Part shown: in pieces, positions 21,375 to 31,079 of the stretch
How the letters are laid out: every line of letters starts with the position of its first letter
Position numbering within the stretch: the stretch's first letter is position 1
Origin: Blakeslea trispora
Lineage: Eukaryota; Mucoromycota; Mucoromycetes; Mucorales; Choanephoraceae
Assembly (NCBI GenBank): GCA_025331445.1
Contig: JAIWNE010000212.1
Coordinates: forward strand, 1 to 31,492
Reading direction: 5' to 3'
Length of the DNA stretch: 31,492 nucleotides
The notes under the pieces: model-generated
Database searches by the model: none
Seen by the model: only the letters and a program-made list of their open reading frames with translations
Told to the model about the DNA's origin: nothing
Position numbers and translations under genes: made by a program

Positions 21375-21409
21375 CTTTTTTTTTCTTTTTTTTCTTTTTT
21401 TTTCTTTTT
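20947..21409. repeat. 463-bp (T8-9)C polypyrimidine tract
   Basis: Almost pure T with single C residues mostly 9-10 nt apart, without any A or G. The open frames through it (poly-Phe or poly-Lys) are artefacts. Long homopurine-homopyrimidine DNA can form triplex structures and its length is unstable. The true length may differ from the assembly. Confidence 0.95.
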
Positions 21410-23023
21410 ACAAATATCATATAATCCATCAACATCACTGACTCTTTTATTTAACAATAGCTACATGTATATCACCTTATCATGACAACATCTCTCTAAC
21501 TCGACTACGCTTCTCTTCTTGTTTTTTGCATCTTCCAACTCACCATCTGTATATATCTGTTTATCATCCACTATATATATACTTGTGTAGATACTCATCA
21601 TTGACTTTGACAAATAATCCTTTATTCATGCCACACTCTTATGTATCGCTTTCTGCCAACTCATTCATGACTCTTTTATCCAAACTGCCTGCTCTATACC
21701 ATGCTGCTCAAACTTATACCTCTCTGACTATTTTCTGTATACCATCTTTTAAAGGGCTGCCTATTTGGATTGATGCGTCTTTTTCAAGTTACTCTTGCCT
21801 AAGGTCCTTCGATTTCTCCATTTAAATGTTCAAATGTTATTGTATACATTGCATTCACTAACTTGCTCTGTTTGTAGTCATTGCCTTGAAACCCTTTGAC
21901 AATCGTATATCCAATCGCCTACCATGCTTCCATCCTATGTCTGATTTGTTCATGTCTACCTTCTTTCTTATGTGTACATGTGGTCCACCTCTCTAAGTAT
22001 TGTCACTGGTTGTTGTCCTAGCTTTTTAGATTACAGTTTCTCCCTAATATACCGTCGTTCAGAGTACTTGGTCTCTTCTCATGTCGCCATCTCTTTACCT
22101 TATCTTCAAGAAATGCTCTCTATCCACCTATTCTCCTTCCACTACTATAGTCTGTGCTTTCAAAGTTTGCCGAATCTCTTTTTGATTGAACTTGGGGTTT
22201 CTTCCAACTTTACTGCTTATTTATTCTTCTTTTTGTGTCTGCTCGCCTTTGCTCATGCTTACATGTGTGCTCCATCTCACATGAGCTTGCCTCATCGCTT
22301 TGAATCTCTTTCGTGACAAGTGAAATACCGCTTCCAGATTATTTTGACTTGACTGTCTTACCGAATGAACTTCTCTTTATCAACTGTTTACTTCTGACTG
22401 TTGCTCTCACTGTTGGCTGGACTCATGAGGTACCTAATCACAACTAAAGGACACAACATGCTCATGACAAAGTACATGTGTAAAGGATCGCGTCTCATCT
22501 TTATTTTATTTTTGTTTTTTAGACTTTCTATGCTTTTTACTTTTTTACTCTATTGTTTCTGACTCTTGTTTATATTGGTGTCCAGTGATCTCGTACTTAG
22601 TGTTGCTCATGACCTTGCATGTTGCTCCAAGACGGCTGTCAAGAAAAAAAATAATTTCGAAAAAAATCACTCTCGGTTAAGGCTGTAGATTTTTTCAAGC
22701 GCAGCTACTGCAAAGCGATTAATGTGCTTACTGAAGGCTCTAGTCGTGGAAATTATCCCGTTTCTGCTTCCTATACTGCTTCTTATGATTCCAAAAGGTA
22801 CCTATATTAATGCCAACCATGCCAATCTATTTGGATACACCCGATGCAGCATCCCTATTACAAAAAAGGACATCTGAGCTACAAATAAGCCTAAAGAAGA
22901 ACCCATATATAGCATTTATTTGATTCAAATTAATAAATTTAAAGAAGCTTGATTTGCTCATAATACCAAAATAATCCAATCATAAGCCAAGCTCATCCGA
23001 AATTAAAGGCATTACCATTTGCT
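21410..23023. other. Pyrimidine-rich region, no supported gene
   Basis: Plus-strand frames at 21526-21825 and 21972-22316 are open but consist of Ser/Leu/Tyr/Phe-rich low-complexity sequence expected from CT-rich DNA, and I do not call them. A 45-codon open stretch near 22655-22796 reads KAVDFFKRSYCKAINVL and looks more protein-like, but has no clear start. The region may be an old transposon remnant or the flank of the LINE. Confidence 0.35.
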
Positions 23024-23038
23024 CATTTATTGCTTATA
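23024..23038. repeat. LINE target site duplication, left copy
   Basis: CATTTATTGCTTATA is repeated exactly at 28380-28394, on the other side of the LINE. Fifteen bp is in the usual range for LINE target duplications. Confidence 0.75.
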
Positions 23039-23039
23039 T

Positions 23040-24377
23040 ATGGTTTTCTCTACTAAAAATTCGACCATACCTACGGCGTCTGCTAAAGCTGGTGGACGTC
23101 GCCCCCAAACGCAATCTTGGGCTCAAGTAGCCCAACGACAAACTCTCTCGGCCAAACCGGTTCGTTTGAATCAGGCCAGCCCTCCTAGTACCTCAACCGC
23201 AGCATCTCGTTTCGCCGATCAAAGCGATGAGATCTTGCACGACAACATCCGTCCTTACTTGCATGGTATTGAAAAGAACAGTACCTTAGTCAATATCACT
23301 GGCATCACTGATCTTAAGGCAGTCAAACGTTTTTTTGCCTCCCTCAACTCTGAGGAACACTATCCTTTTCTAGGTTCACTGCTCGTCGAGCGTCGTTATT
23401 TACAGCGTCGCTTCATAGAAACAGTGTGGGATGAAAACTCCGACGAGTACAAACGACTTACTGATGAAGGCTTGCTAATGAACGATGGCACCCTTCTCCG
23501 TGGCTACCCTAGCCTTCCCCCTGATGCTAAAATTGCTAGGGTGAAAATCGAACGATTGCCTTTCATGATTCCAAGAACCCTAAGAGATTTGATGATGAAA
23601 CGCTTCGCCCATTTTGGCACAGTCTTGGATGTTGGATTAGATTTCGACGAAGGCACCTTTTTTGATCAGGGGTACGTTATTCTTGATCTCAACTGTCCTC
23701 ACCCGTCTCAGCCTGAAACGCTACGTCGCGAAGTTGATTGGTTTGCCGACGATCAACGCATGTTGCGACTTTCTTGGGATGAAATGCCTCCATATTGTCG
23801 CTATTGTCAGAAAGAGGACCACTGTCGTGCTGGTTGTCCTGATATTCGCAAATCCAAACAGTGCTACAACTGTAATGAGCTTGGACACCTAAGTAAAGAT
23901 TGTCCTCGCCGTGGCCAAGGTGCTAATCTGCCCCAGAACAAAAGGGTTGCAGTATCTAAGAATCAATTTGAAAAGGAAGCCGCTGCAAAGGCGGCGGCTG
24001 CTATTGACAAGCAGAAGAAGAAGAAGGAAGCCTTACGACTGGAAGAGAAGCACAGACGCGAGAAGGCTCTGCATGACCTCTCGGACCGTATCGAATCGGA
24101 AATGACAGCAGACGACACCCAGAATGATGGCGCTTCTGCTCTAGAAGAGGTTCTTGACGAAGAAATCTTACGCGATGCTGGTAACACACAGGAGTTGGAC
24201 CAGCTGCCTGATACTGATCAAGCAATGATAGAAGCTCATGTTGCCAACAGTGCATCGGGCCTAAATGAAGCTAAGAAAATTAAGTTAACACACACTGATA
24301 ACGCATCTAACTGTAACACTGATAGAGTGCTCTCCGAAGCGGATAGTCAACAGCAACCCGTTTCCCAACGTTTATAA
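23040..24377 (+). CDS. LINE ORF1 protein with two CCHC zinc knuckles
   Basis: An RNA-binding, nucleocapsid-like protein expected to package the LINE transcript. I choose the ATG at 23040 (445 residues, MVFSTKNSTIP) over the in-frame ATG at 23019, which would lie outside the target duplication. A Ser/Gln/Ala-rich N-terminus is followed by a central segment (about residues 85-240) with IARVKIERLPFM and MKRFAHFGTVLDVGL, resembling an RRM/DUF4283-like fold. Two knuckles follow: CRYCQKEDHCRAGC and CYNCNELGHLSKDC, both CX2CX4HX4C. A long Lys/Glu/Ala-rich probable coiled coil (KEAAAKAAAAIDKQKKKKEA) and an acidic tail end the protein. The frame is intact. The stop (TAA) is 7 nt before the ORF2 ATG, which is in another frame, so ORF2 would be expressed by reinitiation or a similar mechanism. 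Confidence 0.9.
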   Translation: MVFSTKNSTIPTASAKAGGRRPQTQSWAQVAQRQTLSAKPVRLNQASPPSTSTAASRFADQSDEILHDNIRPYLHGIEKNSTLVNITGITDLKAVKRFFASLNSEEHYPFLGSLLVERRYLQRRFIETVWDENSDEYKRLTDEGLLMNDGTLLRGYPSLPPDAKIARVKIERLPFMIPRTLRDLMMKRFAHFGTVLDVGLDFDEGTFFDQGYVILDLNCPHPSQPETLRREVDWFADDQRMLRLSWDEMPPYCRYCQKEDHCRAGCPDIRKSKQCYNCNELGHLSKDCPRRGQGANLPQNKRVAVSKNQFEKEAAAKAAAAIDKQKKKKEALRLEEKHRREKALHDLSDRIESEMTADDTQNDGASALEEVLDEEILRDAGNTQELDQLPDTDQAMIEAHVANSASGLNEAKKIKLTHTDNASNCNTDRVLSEADSQQQPVSQRL

Positions 24378-24384
24378 TTTAAAA

Positions 24385-27300
24385 ATGTTCCAGTCAACCA
24401 TTAACATTGCGACACTAAATTGTCGTGGATTACCGAAAGCAAACGATTTCCAACGTTTGAGACTTTTTATACGCTTCCTACGCTCACTAAACATTGATAT
24501 TTTATGCCTATAAGAAACTCATGCAACAACTCCTGCACTACGAGCACAATTTGACATGCTCTTTAACACAACATCTAGTATATGGACCCCTCACTGTGGA
24601 ATCGTCTCCCTTCAACAATCCTTAATAGTCACTGAACATTCCTCTATCACCGAACCGGAGGGCCGTTTTATTTACGCTCAACTTTTTTCACATATAGACC
24701 CAACTACACCCATCTTGTCTATTTTAAACATCTATGCTCCAGCCAATCATTCCCGCAAGGCTTTCTATCAACGTGTCTCTGATAATCAAGACCTTATGTC
24801 TGATCTACGAGACGATAGATTGCCTACTTTCATTTTAGGAGATTTCAACTTTGATGTCTCTCAACACTCCACCATTACTAACCAGTGGCTTCAGCTGCTG
24901 GATCTTCATTATTGCGACTGCTTCATGGAAGAGCCTCGAGTGACCTATCATTCCGCTGGTAGACGCACTAGAATTGATTTTCTTTTCTGCTCCACCCGTC
25001 ATCACCATTCCATTAAGGCTTTCTCACAACAGTTCATTTCACCTGCTTGGACAGACCACGATCTCCTTGCTGTTACTTTTCAACCTTCAGCGGAAAGGAA
25101 AGGCTCTGGCCTTTGGAAGGGCAGTCCGTTTCTTGGCAGGATCCCTGCATTTAGAACTGGCTTGACTGAGCACGTCATTCGATCCCTTACCGATCAAGGT
25201 CTTTTGGGGGTAGATTGCACAACATCCGCTCAGGATATTTGGGAATTGACAAAAAGAGAGGCGCAACTTTTTGCGAAGTCCTTTCAAAACGAAACTAACA
25301 AATGGAGAACTAAAACACTCAAGAAGTTTCAACCCAAGCGCAATCGCATTCTGAGGGACTACAAGCATACTATCATACTATCCTCTACCTTGCCACAGGT
25401 TGAGAAGATGATTGCCAGCTTACAACAAGAAATTGCCCACTACGACTCACTTCAGGCTGGTAAGTTCTGCCGTGAAAATGGTGAACGTTCTACTCGGCTT
25501 TTCAAGTCTTTGGCCACGTAAAGGAGGGCTCGCTGCCACATTCCCTCTCTTTTCGACCCCTCACAGGACCAACTTGTTACGAGTACTGATGATAAAGCAA
25601 AAGTAATGGTTGACTATTATACAGACCTATATCATCCAGACCCTGTAGAGCAGGATGCTGTTGATCTACTTTTAGCAAACATGCCCCGCCGTGTGATCTC
25701 TCCCCAACAGGCTGGGGTTCTTGTCAAACCTTACACTATGGACGACATTTTGGAAGCTAGCCATCGCTCTCCCCGAAAGGGTAGCCCTGGCTCTGATGGT
25801 CTCCCCTACGAGATACTAGGCATCATGCTGCGTATCCCGGAATTGAAAAGCATTATTCTTCGTGTTTACAATGATGCGCTTCTCTTTGCTAAGTTTCCTG
25901 CCTCCTGGATGATTTCAGTTATGACTTTACTACCAAAGAAAGGCGATCTTTCTTAGGCCAAGAATTACCGTTCTATTCAGCTTGTTAACACAGACACAAA
26001 GATTTTCACTCGCCTGCTTAACAGAAGAATTCTACAGGTCTCTAGTCGTCTCATCAACCCATTTCAGCTCGGCTTCTTGCCTCGTCGCTTTATAGCTGAG
26101 CATGGCTTGTTGACACAAATGATCTTAGAAAACTCCAGAAGTTATAGTGAGCATGCACCCAATGTCGTTGGCATGTTATTGGATCAGGAAAAAGCATATG
26201 ACCGGGTCAACCTCGAGTACCTCCGTCAAGTACTTCTACACCTTGGCTTTCCCTTTGCAATCATCATGTCCCTATACCACCTCTTTCGAGATAATTCCAT
26301 CCAGATTGTCCTGAACGGGTACCTGTCCCCGACTATGGTTCGCAAAACAGCGTGGACTCAAACAGGGAGATCCCATCTCTTGTATCCTTTACAACTTTGC
26401 CCTGGAACCTTTGCTCCGGTCCTTACTTCAAGATGATCATTATCAAGGTTACTTGTTTGTTCAGGAGTATGACCGTCAATTTGACCTTCCCTGTATCAAA
26501 TTTCTGAGTTATGCTGATGACATGCTGGTCTTTCTCAAAGATCATAACGAACTCCTTCGCCTGCAACGTCACTTGTCTACTTACTGTTCTGCTTCCAACG
26601 CCAAAATCAATTACAACAAAGTGCAAGCACTTTCTCTTAGTGGCAAGAATCTGGATGACTATTGGCTGCCAGTGTTACAAGACCTTTGCATCACTAAAGT
26701 ATGGAACGCTAGAGACAGAGACCCTATCATCTACCTTGGGTTCCCACTCTTGCAATCCTTACTACAACGGCATACGTTTGTCAATAACTTTCTTGAATCT
26801 CTTCAACGGCTGGCTGACTCTCATTCCCGTCGTAACTTATCAGTTTTAGGTCGTGCAACTGTGGCTAATTCTCTTCTTTTGTCCACCTGTTGGTACGTAA
26901 TCCGAGTCATACCGCTCCCTTTATCAACGTTTGTCTCGATCAAGTCGATTGTGTCCAAATTCATTACTAGGAATATATTCCCTAAGGTCAGTTGGAAGAT
27001 CAGCACGACTCCCAAATCATGCGGCGGTCTAGGGATTCTGGATCCTACCACTCAGCAGCTTGCACTCTTTTACCGATGGGTCGACGGACTTCTGTTTGAT
27101 CGGCCTTCCAAAACTTTGATTCAGCAGTTCCTTTCCGTACATATTTCCAATTGTTTTGGTTCGACCAATGTCTTGATGTGCCTCCTTTTCCCAAAGGCAA
27201 GACGTTCCCTTGCTGGTTCTCCTGTCTCCCTATACACCTTAGCGTGCCGAGTGGTGGACGCCATTCCACGAAAGAACTATACATATATTCCTGCCACTTT

Positions 27301-28222
27301 GGATGTCTTGTTGCTGCCTCTCTGTGCTATCGTCTCTTCCACTAATGACGGCTACAAACTATCACCATCCATTGCTCGTTCACCTGTCTCGGGTCTGTAT
27401 GTCTTTCATCCCTACGGCTACTATTTGACGCCAATATCTGTTTCTTCTCAGCCTGCTCCCAACTCACGTTGCATTCGAAAGTTTCACGCTGCAGTGGCCT
27501 CTGGCAAATGTATCTTGGAACCTTTCTTCTTGCAGTGCTTACAGTCTTCGTCTTTGAGTGTCCATAATCCTGCTTATATTCCAGCCATCACTCAGTCTTT
27601 ACAGTTTTCTGCCTTTCGGCGTCGCCTGCGACTTACTTTTGACACCAATGCGTTGTCTAGTAGTTCTACTTCGACCAGTGCTTTCAGACATATGACTGCT
27701 GCTACTTCTTCTCCTTCTGCTCTGATTCAATTAACTTGTACCCGGTCTGCTTGGAACCGTTTTTGGCGGCTGTCTTTGAGCGCAGTGCAACGCAACGTCA
27801 TGTTTCGCTTGTTACATCGTTTGATTCCCACTCGTCAACTCCTCCATCGCTTGTTACCTGACACATACCTCTCTGCTTTCTGCCTTCTCTGTGGTGATAC
27901 GGAAGACATATATCACTTCTTTTTTCGTTGCCCTCGGAAGTTCGTGTTTTGGGACCATCTCTTCCGGGAATTTCTATGGCCTGGCACAACAATCGACTCT
28001 ATTTACGCAGCATTAACAACACTGGACTTTCGTGGGATTCGTAGTCAGTCTGGCTGCCCTCTGCCACCTAACGTCTTGCTTGTTATTGCCCTCTCTGAAG
28101 TATGGAAAGCCCATTGGGCTCATATATTGCGTGATCTGCCTTTCTGTTCTGTCGCTGCCTTTCGGGCCACTAAAACTGTCGTTCAACGGCAGTATGATGA
28201 GTCTGTTTTGGCAGATGATTAA
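24385..28222 (+). pseudogene. LINE ORF2: endonuclease-reverse transcriptase, with stops and a frameshift
   Basis: The polyprotein would nick target DNA and prime reverse transcription. The endonuclease shows IATLNCRGL near the start, a broken CLxETH at 24511-24513 (TAA in place of the usual Gln codon), GDFNFD, RIDFLF and WTDHDLLAV. The RT shows SPGSDGLPYEI, NYRSIQL, GFLPRRF, motif A LLDQEKAYDRV, then GLKQGDPIS in a new frame and the catalytic YADD in LSYADDMLVFL at about 26505. The C-terminus has CLLCGDTEDIYHFFFRC, a zf-RVT-like Cys/His motif common in plant and fungal LINEs. Lesions: TAA at 24511, TAA at 25519, TAG at 25954 and a frame change at about 26335-26350. From there the frame is open for 600 codons to TAA at 28220. 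The start is the ATG 7 nt after the ORF1 stop. Confidence 0.92.
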
Positions 28223-28333
28223 TACATCCTCACTTTTTTCAATTTCATTTTAGTTTAGTCTAGTTTAGTTCAGTTTATTTTGTTTTCCTTATTCTTCCTT
28301 CTATTAATTCTGCTTCTTGTTGAGTACCGCTTT

Positions 28334-28348
28334 CTTTGTCCGACAAAG
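28334..28348 (+). other. Perfect 7-bp inverted repeat near the LINE 3' end
   Basis: CTTTGTC-C-GACAAAG can form a small hairpin about 31 nt before the element's 3' end, and is followed by AATAAAAAT, a possible polyadenylation signal. Several LINEs have a 3' stem-loop recognised by their RT. A function here is inferred. Confidence 0.4.
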
Positions 28349-28379
28349 ATACGTGCAACAAATAAAAATCACTTTCAAA

Positions 28380-28394
28380 CATTTATTGCTTATA
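28380..28394. repeat. LINE target site duplication, right copy
   Basis: Exact copy of 23024-23038, directly after the ...TTTCAAA 3' end. Confidence 0.75.
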
Positions 28395-29690
28395 CTTCTA
28401 AAACTTGTTAAATCATCATTACTATATACTCTAAAGGCCATTTGTCAATATAACTCCCCTTTGAGACCTAAGCTAGATATGATTCGACTATAAACCACTC
28501 CTATTCAAAGTAAGCTCGTATAATACTTTACCCATGGCCCAATTCTTGTGTTTCTGCCCATTTTTCTTTGAAACCGCATATGAAAAAAACAAATATTTCG
28601 CAAGGTTATTTCACATTTATTTGAGTCACTATATACACCCTCTACGCCGTGGTGAATATTCAACAACTGATTCATCTCAATTCAACTTATTTCAATGAAT
28701 CAATTTCAATTATCAGTTTATTTTCACGATGGTACTTCAAGACCTTTATATTTTTCAAGACTCTTGGTGCAAGACTGACTCTTACTTGAATCCTTTTGAC
28801 GATCATGGGTCATGATCTTCTTCCAACCCGGAGGAGATGTTACGCACAGGAATTTCCCTGATACTCAATTATTTTCTGATGCTGTATGGAGTCTTTTATA
28901 CTTTTGTGACGGACTATGAATTCTATTTTCTAAACTCTCCTTGACTATAAGAAAGATATTCTGCAATCTTATAACCTTGGGGACTTGTTTTAAGTATGGG
29001 GAAAAGAGCAGACTATTTTATTATTTCAGAATAAAATAATGGTTTTTAAGCGTTCTTTGTGGAACTATTTGTGTTGTATTTTATACAACTTTGTTGGTCT
29101 CTGTTATAATCTAATAAATCACAATGAAATAAATCCAAGGAATTAACCAGACTAAAGATAATGTTTTATTTACTTCAAAATTGATGTGCTATTTATACTT
29201 TTCATGAAGATTATATTTCAACTGAGATTGTAAAACTTTTCTAGAGGCTTGTAGATGATTATGATAATAACAACGAATCGGATGAGAGATGAATGATGAC
29301 AGTCTTGTAAAGAAGAATTACTAAAATAGAATGATTGGCCATCTGTACCTTAAACCCAGTAACTGGTAAATTATTGGTAAGATGTCAGTCCTGACCTTGA
29401 ATGAAGGTTTATCCGAATTGAATGTCAAATGAAACAAGCTGAAGTCGAATTAGAGAATGGTTGTGAATTCATAAGTGGCTAAATACTTGATCCGTACTGT
29501 ATGAATACAACAGTCTCTTCCTTCTTTTCTTACAACTCAAATGGTTCTGGGTTCGAATATCCCGTTTTTTTTTATTGTCTCTGACTTGGACCGCTCACCC
29601 CTCCACACTGACTTCTTTTCGCTGCTTTGAATCTAACTCTGTATTTCCTAATTGGTATTTTACTCATTTGACAGCTCCTCTTGATCTCTT
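28395..29690. other. AT-rich noncoding DNA
   Basis: No supported gene on either strand. It holds a small perfect hairpin (GTTGTA TTTTA TACAAC, 29073-29089) and a weak tRNA-like B-box sequence (GGTTCGAAT, 29550-29558) followed by a T run. Neither is enough to call an RNA gene. Confidence 0.4.
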
Positions 29691-30258
29691 TGTTGTATAA
29701 GTAGGTTCTCAGCAGTAACAAAAGAGACAAAGTACGACTAAGACTCAACTTTTATTGTTTTGTCCGGATTAAGTTCAATGTAAATTGAATGAGCTTTCTT
29801 ACTAGTCAAGAATCTATCTCTATTTATACTATTCTATTGATGATGGAAAGTGACTTGGTCTTCGATGCACAATGTCTATCTTCGTCACACCTTATCTTAT
29901 CTACCAATGAACAACTATTTATAGCAGGCCAACTTTTATGACTTCTTGCATTGAGACATAAATAATTAAGCAGTGACATCTTCATAGTTCTACAAGACTT
30001 GAGATATTAATATCACCATCATTATCATATGACATCTTTTAACTATTGTGAGTCTAGATATTCTATTTGTTAATCCTGCAATGATAGCAGTGACATTTGG
30101 TTGTCAGGCTAGACACTCAACTCTATAGCTCTGTTACAAGTGATTGTGTAATACGTCTCTTTATTTGGCAGTTTATGATCTGAGTCTAGACAGAGGTTAC
30201 AAGTCAACTATTGTGTTGTTCGATACATCGTTCGATACAACACTCTTATTACACAACA
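29691..30258. repeat. Candidate solo LTR (weak)
   Basis: The segment begins TGTTGTATAAG and ends TTACACAACA, giving TGTTGT...ACAACA inverted ends over 568 bp, the size and style of an LTR. The flanks CTCTT (left) and ACCTT (right) are not a matching target duplication, so this is only a possibility. It contains a 12-bp tandem repeat of GTTCGATACATC near 30218-30239. Confidence 0.22.
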
Positions 30259-30466
30259 ACCTTATTAGAATCCTTCTCTGACTTTCCATATCATAATGAA
30301 TAGAACTTTTAGACATGTATTAATAATCTATACATGATGACTCATTAACTTGACTGTTTAAATTATTGGTTTGCAAGTCCAACATGACTTCTTTTAGAAT
30401 AGTATGTAAACTCTTTGATCTTCTCTTATTAATAAACTCAACTTACATTTCTCTTATCACTACACC

Positions 30467-30510
30467 TAACCCGAGTCGGACGCACGTCGGACAAGTGCGG
30501 CTAACATGGG
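30467..30510. other. GC-rich island with repeated GTCGGAC
   Basis: In an otherwise AT-rich region, GTCGGAC occurs at 30475-30481 and 30486-30492, followed by AAGTGCGGCTAACATGGGC. It resembles a transposon end in composition, but I found no inverted partner in the window. Confidence 0.35.
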
Positions 30511-30916
30511 CTTATTTTTCCAACTTTTGATTTTGACTATGAAGTTGCTGTTTTTTTTTGGCAGAAATGTAGATGGATCTTCTAGCCTTCCAAAACTTTC
30601 TACAAAATTAAATTTGGATGTATATTCATAAAGTTATTACCATTTACATTTCTTCTATCATTTCACTGCTTAAAGAAATTTCGCTCTCTAAATTTTTTGG
30701 CAGTGATTTTTTCTCTGCCTAAGATTTTGAAGCAACCTGATTTCCTTAATGCTGAGGAGTTTAAATTGATTGTCTTTTTTCTTTAAAAAATATAAGCCTT
30801 AAAAAATCACTGCTTAAAAAACTGGAAAATATTTTCGGAAGCGAGAAATTATAAAATTGAGAATGAGACTCATAAAATTATTGGGAAAATCTTTTAAAGG
30901 TGTGCAAAAATAACAC
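30511..30916. other. AT-rich noncoding DNA
   Basis: No open frame or repeat recognised. It may belong to the same unit as the GC-rich island on its left. Confidence 0.35.
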
Positions 30917-31079
30917 TCTCGAAATAAAAAAAAAAAGACACTCAAAAAAATAAAAAAAAAAGACACTCAAAAAAAATAAAAAAAAGACTCAAAAAATAAA
31001 AAAAAAGATACTCAAAAAAAGAAAGACACTCAAAAAAAACACCAAAAAAAGATGCTGAAAAGAAAAAAGATACTGAAAA
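30917..31079. repeat. A-rich minisatellite with GACACTC spacers
   Basis: About seven or eight diverging copies of a 20-25-bp unit built from A runs and (A)GA(C/T)ACTC, for example AAAAAAGACACTCAAAAAAA. The right-hand copies are more diverged (GATGCTG, GATACTG). Confidence 0.85.

Larger units (their letters stand above)
23039..28379 (+). mobile_element. APE-type LINE (L1/Tx1-like), defective ORF2
   Basis: The element is about 5.34 kb with two frames: ORF1 with CCHC knuckles, and ORF2 with AP-like endonuclease, reverse transcriptase and a C-terminal CCHC-like motif, and no RNase H seen. It is bounded by an exact 15-bp direct repeat. If these are the true ends, it begins one base before the most likely ORF1 start codon and ends ...CACTTTCAAA with only a very short A tail. 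The clade name is inferred from domain content. Confidence 0.88.

Noticed and set aside
20837..21457. Long open frames of poly-Phe (plus) and poly-Lys/Glu (minus)
   Set aside because: They are translations of the T/C microsatellite. No gene is implied.
21526..22316. Two plus-strand frames of 99 and 114 codons
   Set aside because: Ser/Leu/Phe/Tyr-rich low-complexity sequence expected from CT-rich DNA, with no motifs or splice partners.
24511..25956. Reassignment of TAA/TAG to glutamine to explain the LINE ORF2 stops
   Set aside because: The AT-hook gene and LINE ORF1 end at TAA in sensible places, and ORF2 also has a frameshift, so ordinary decay is simpler.
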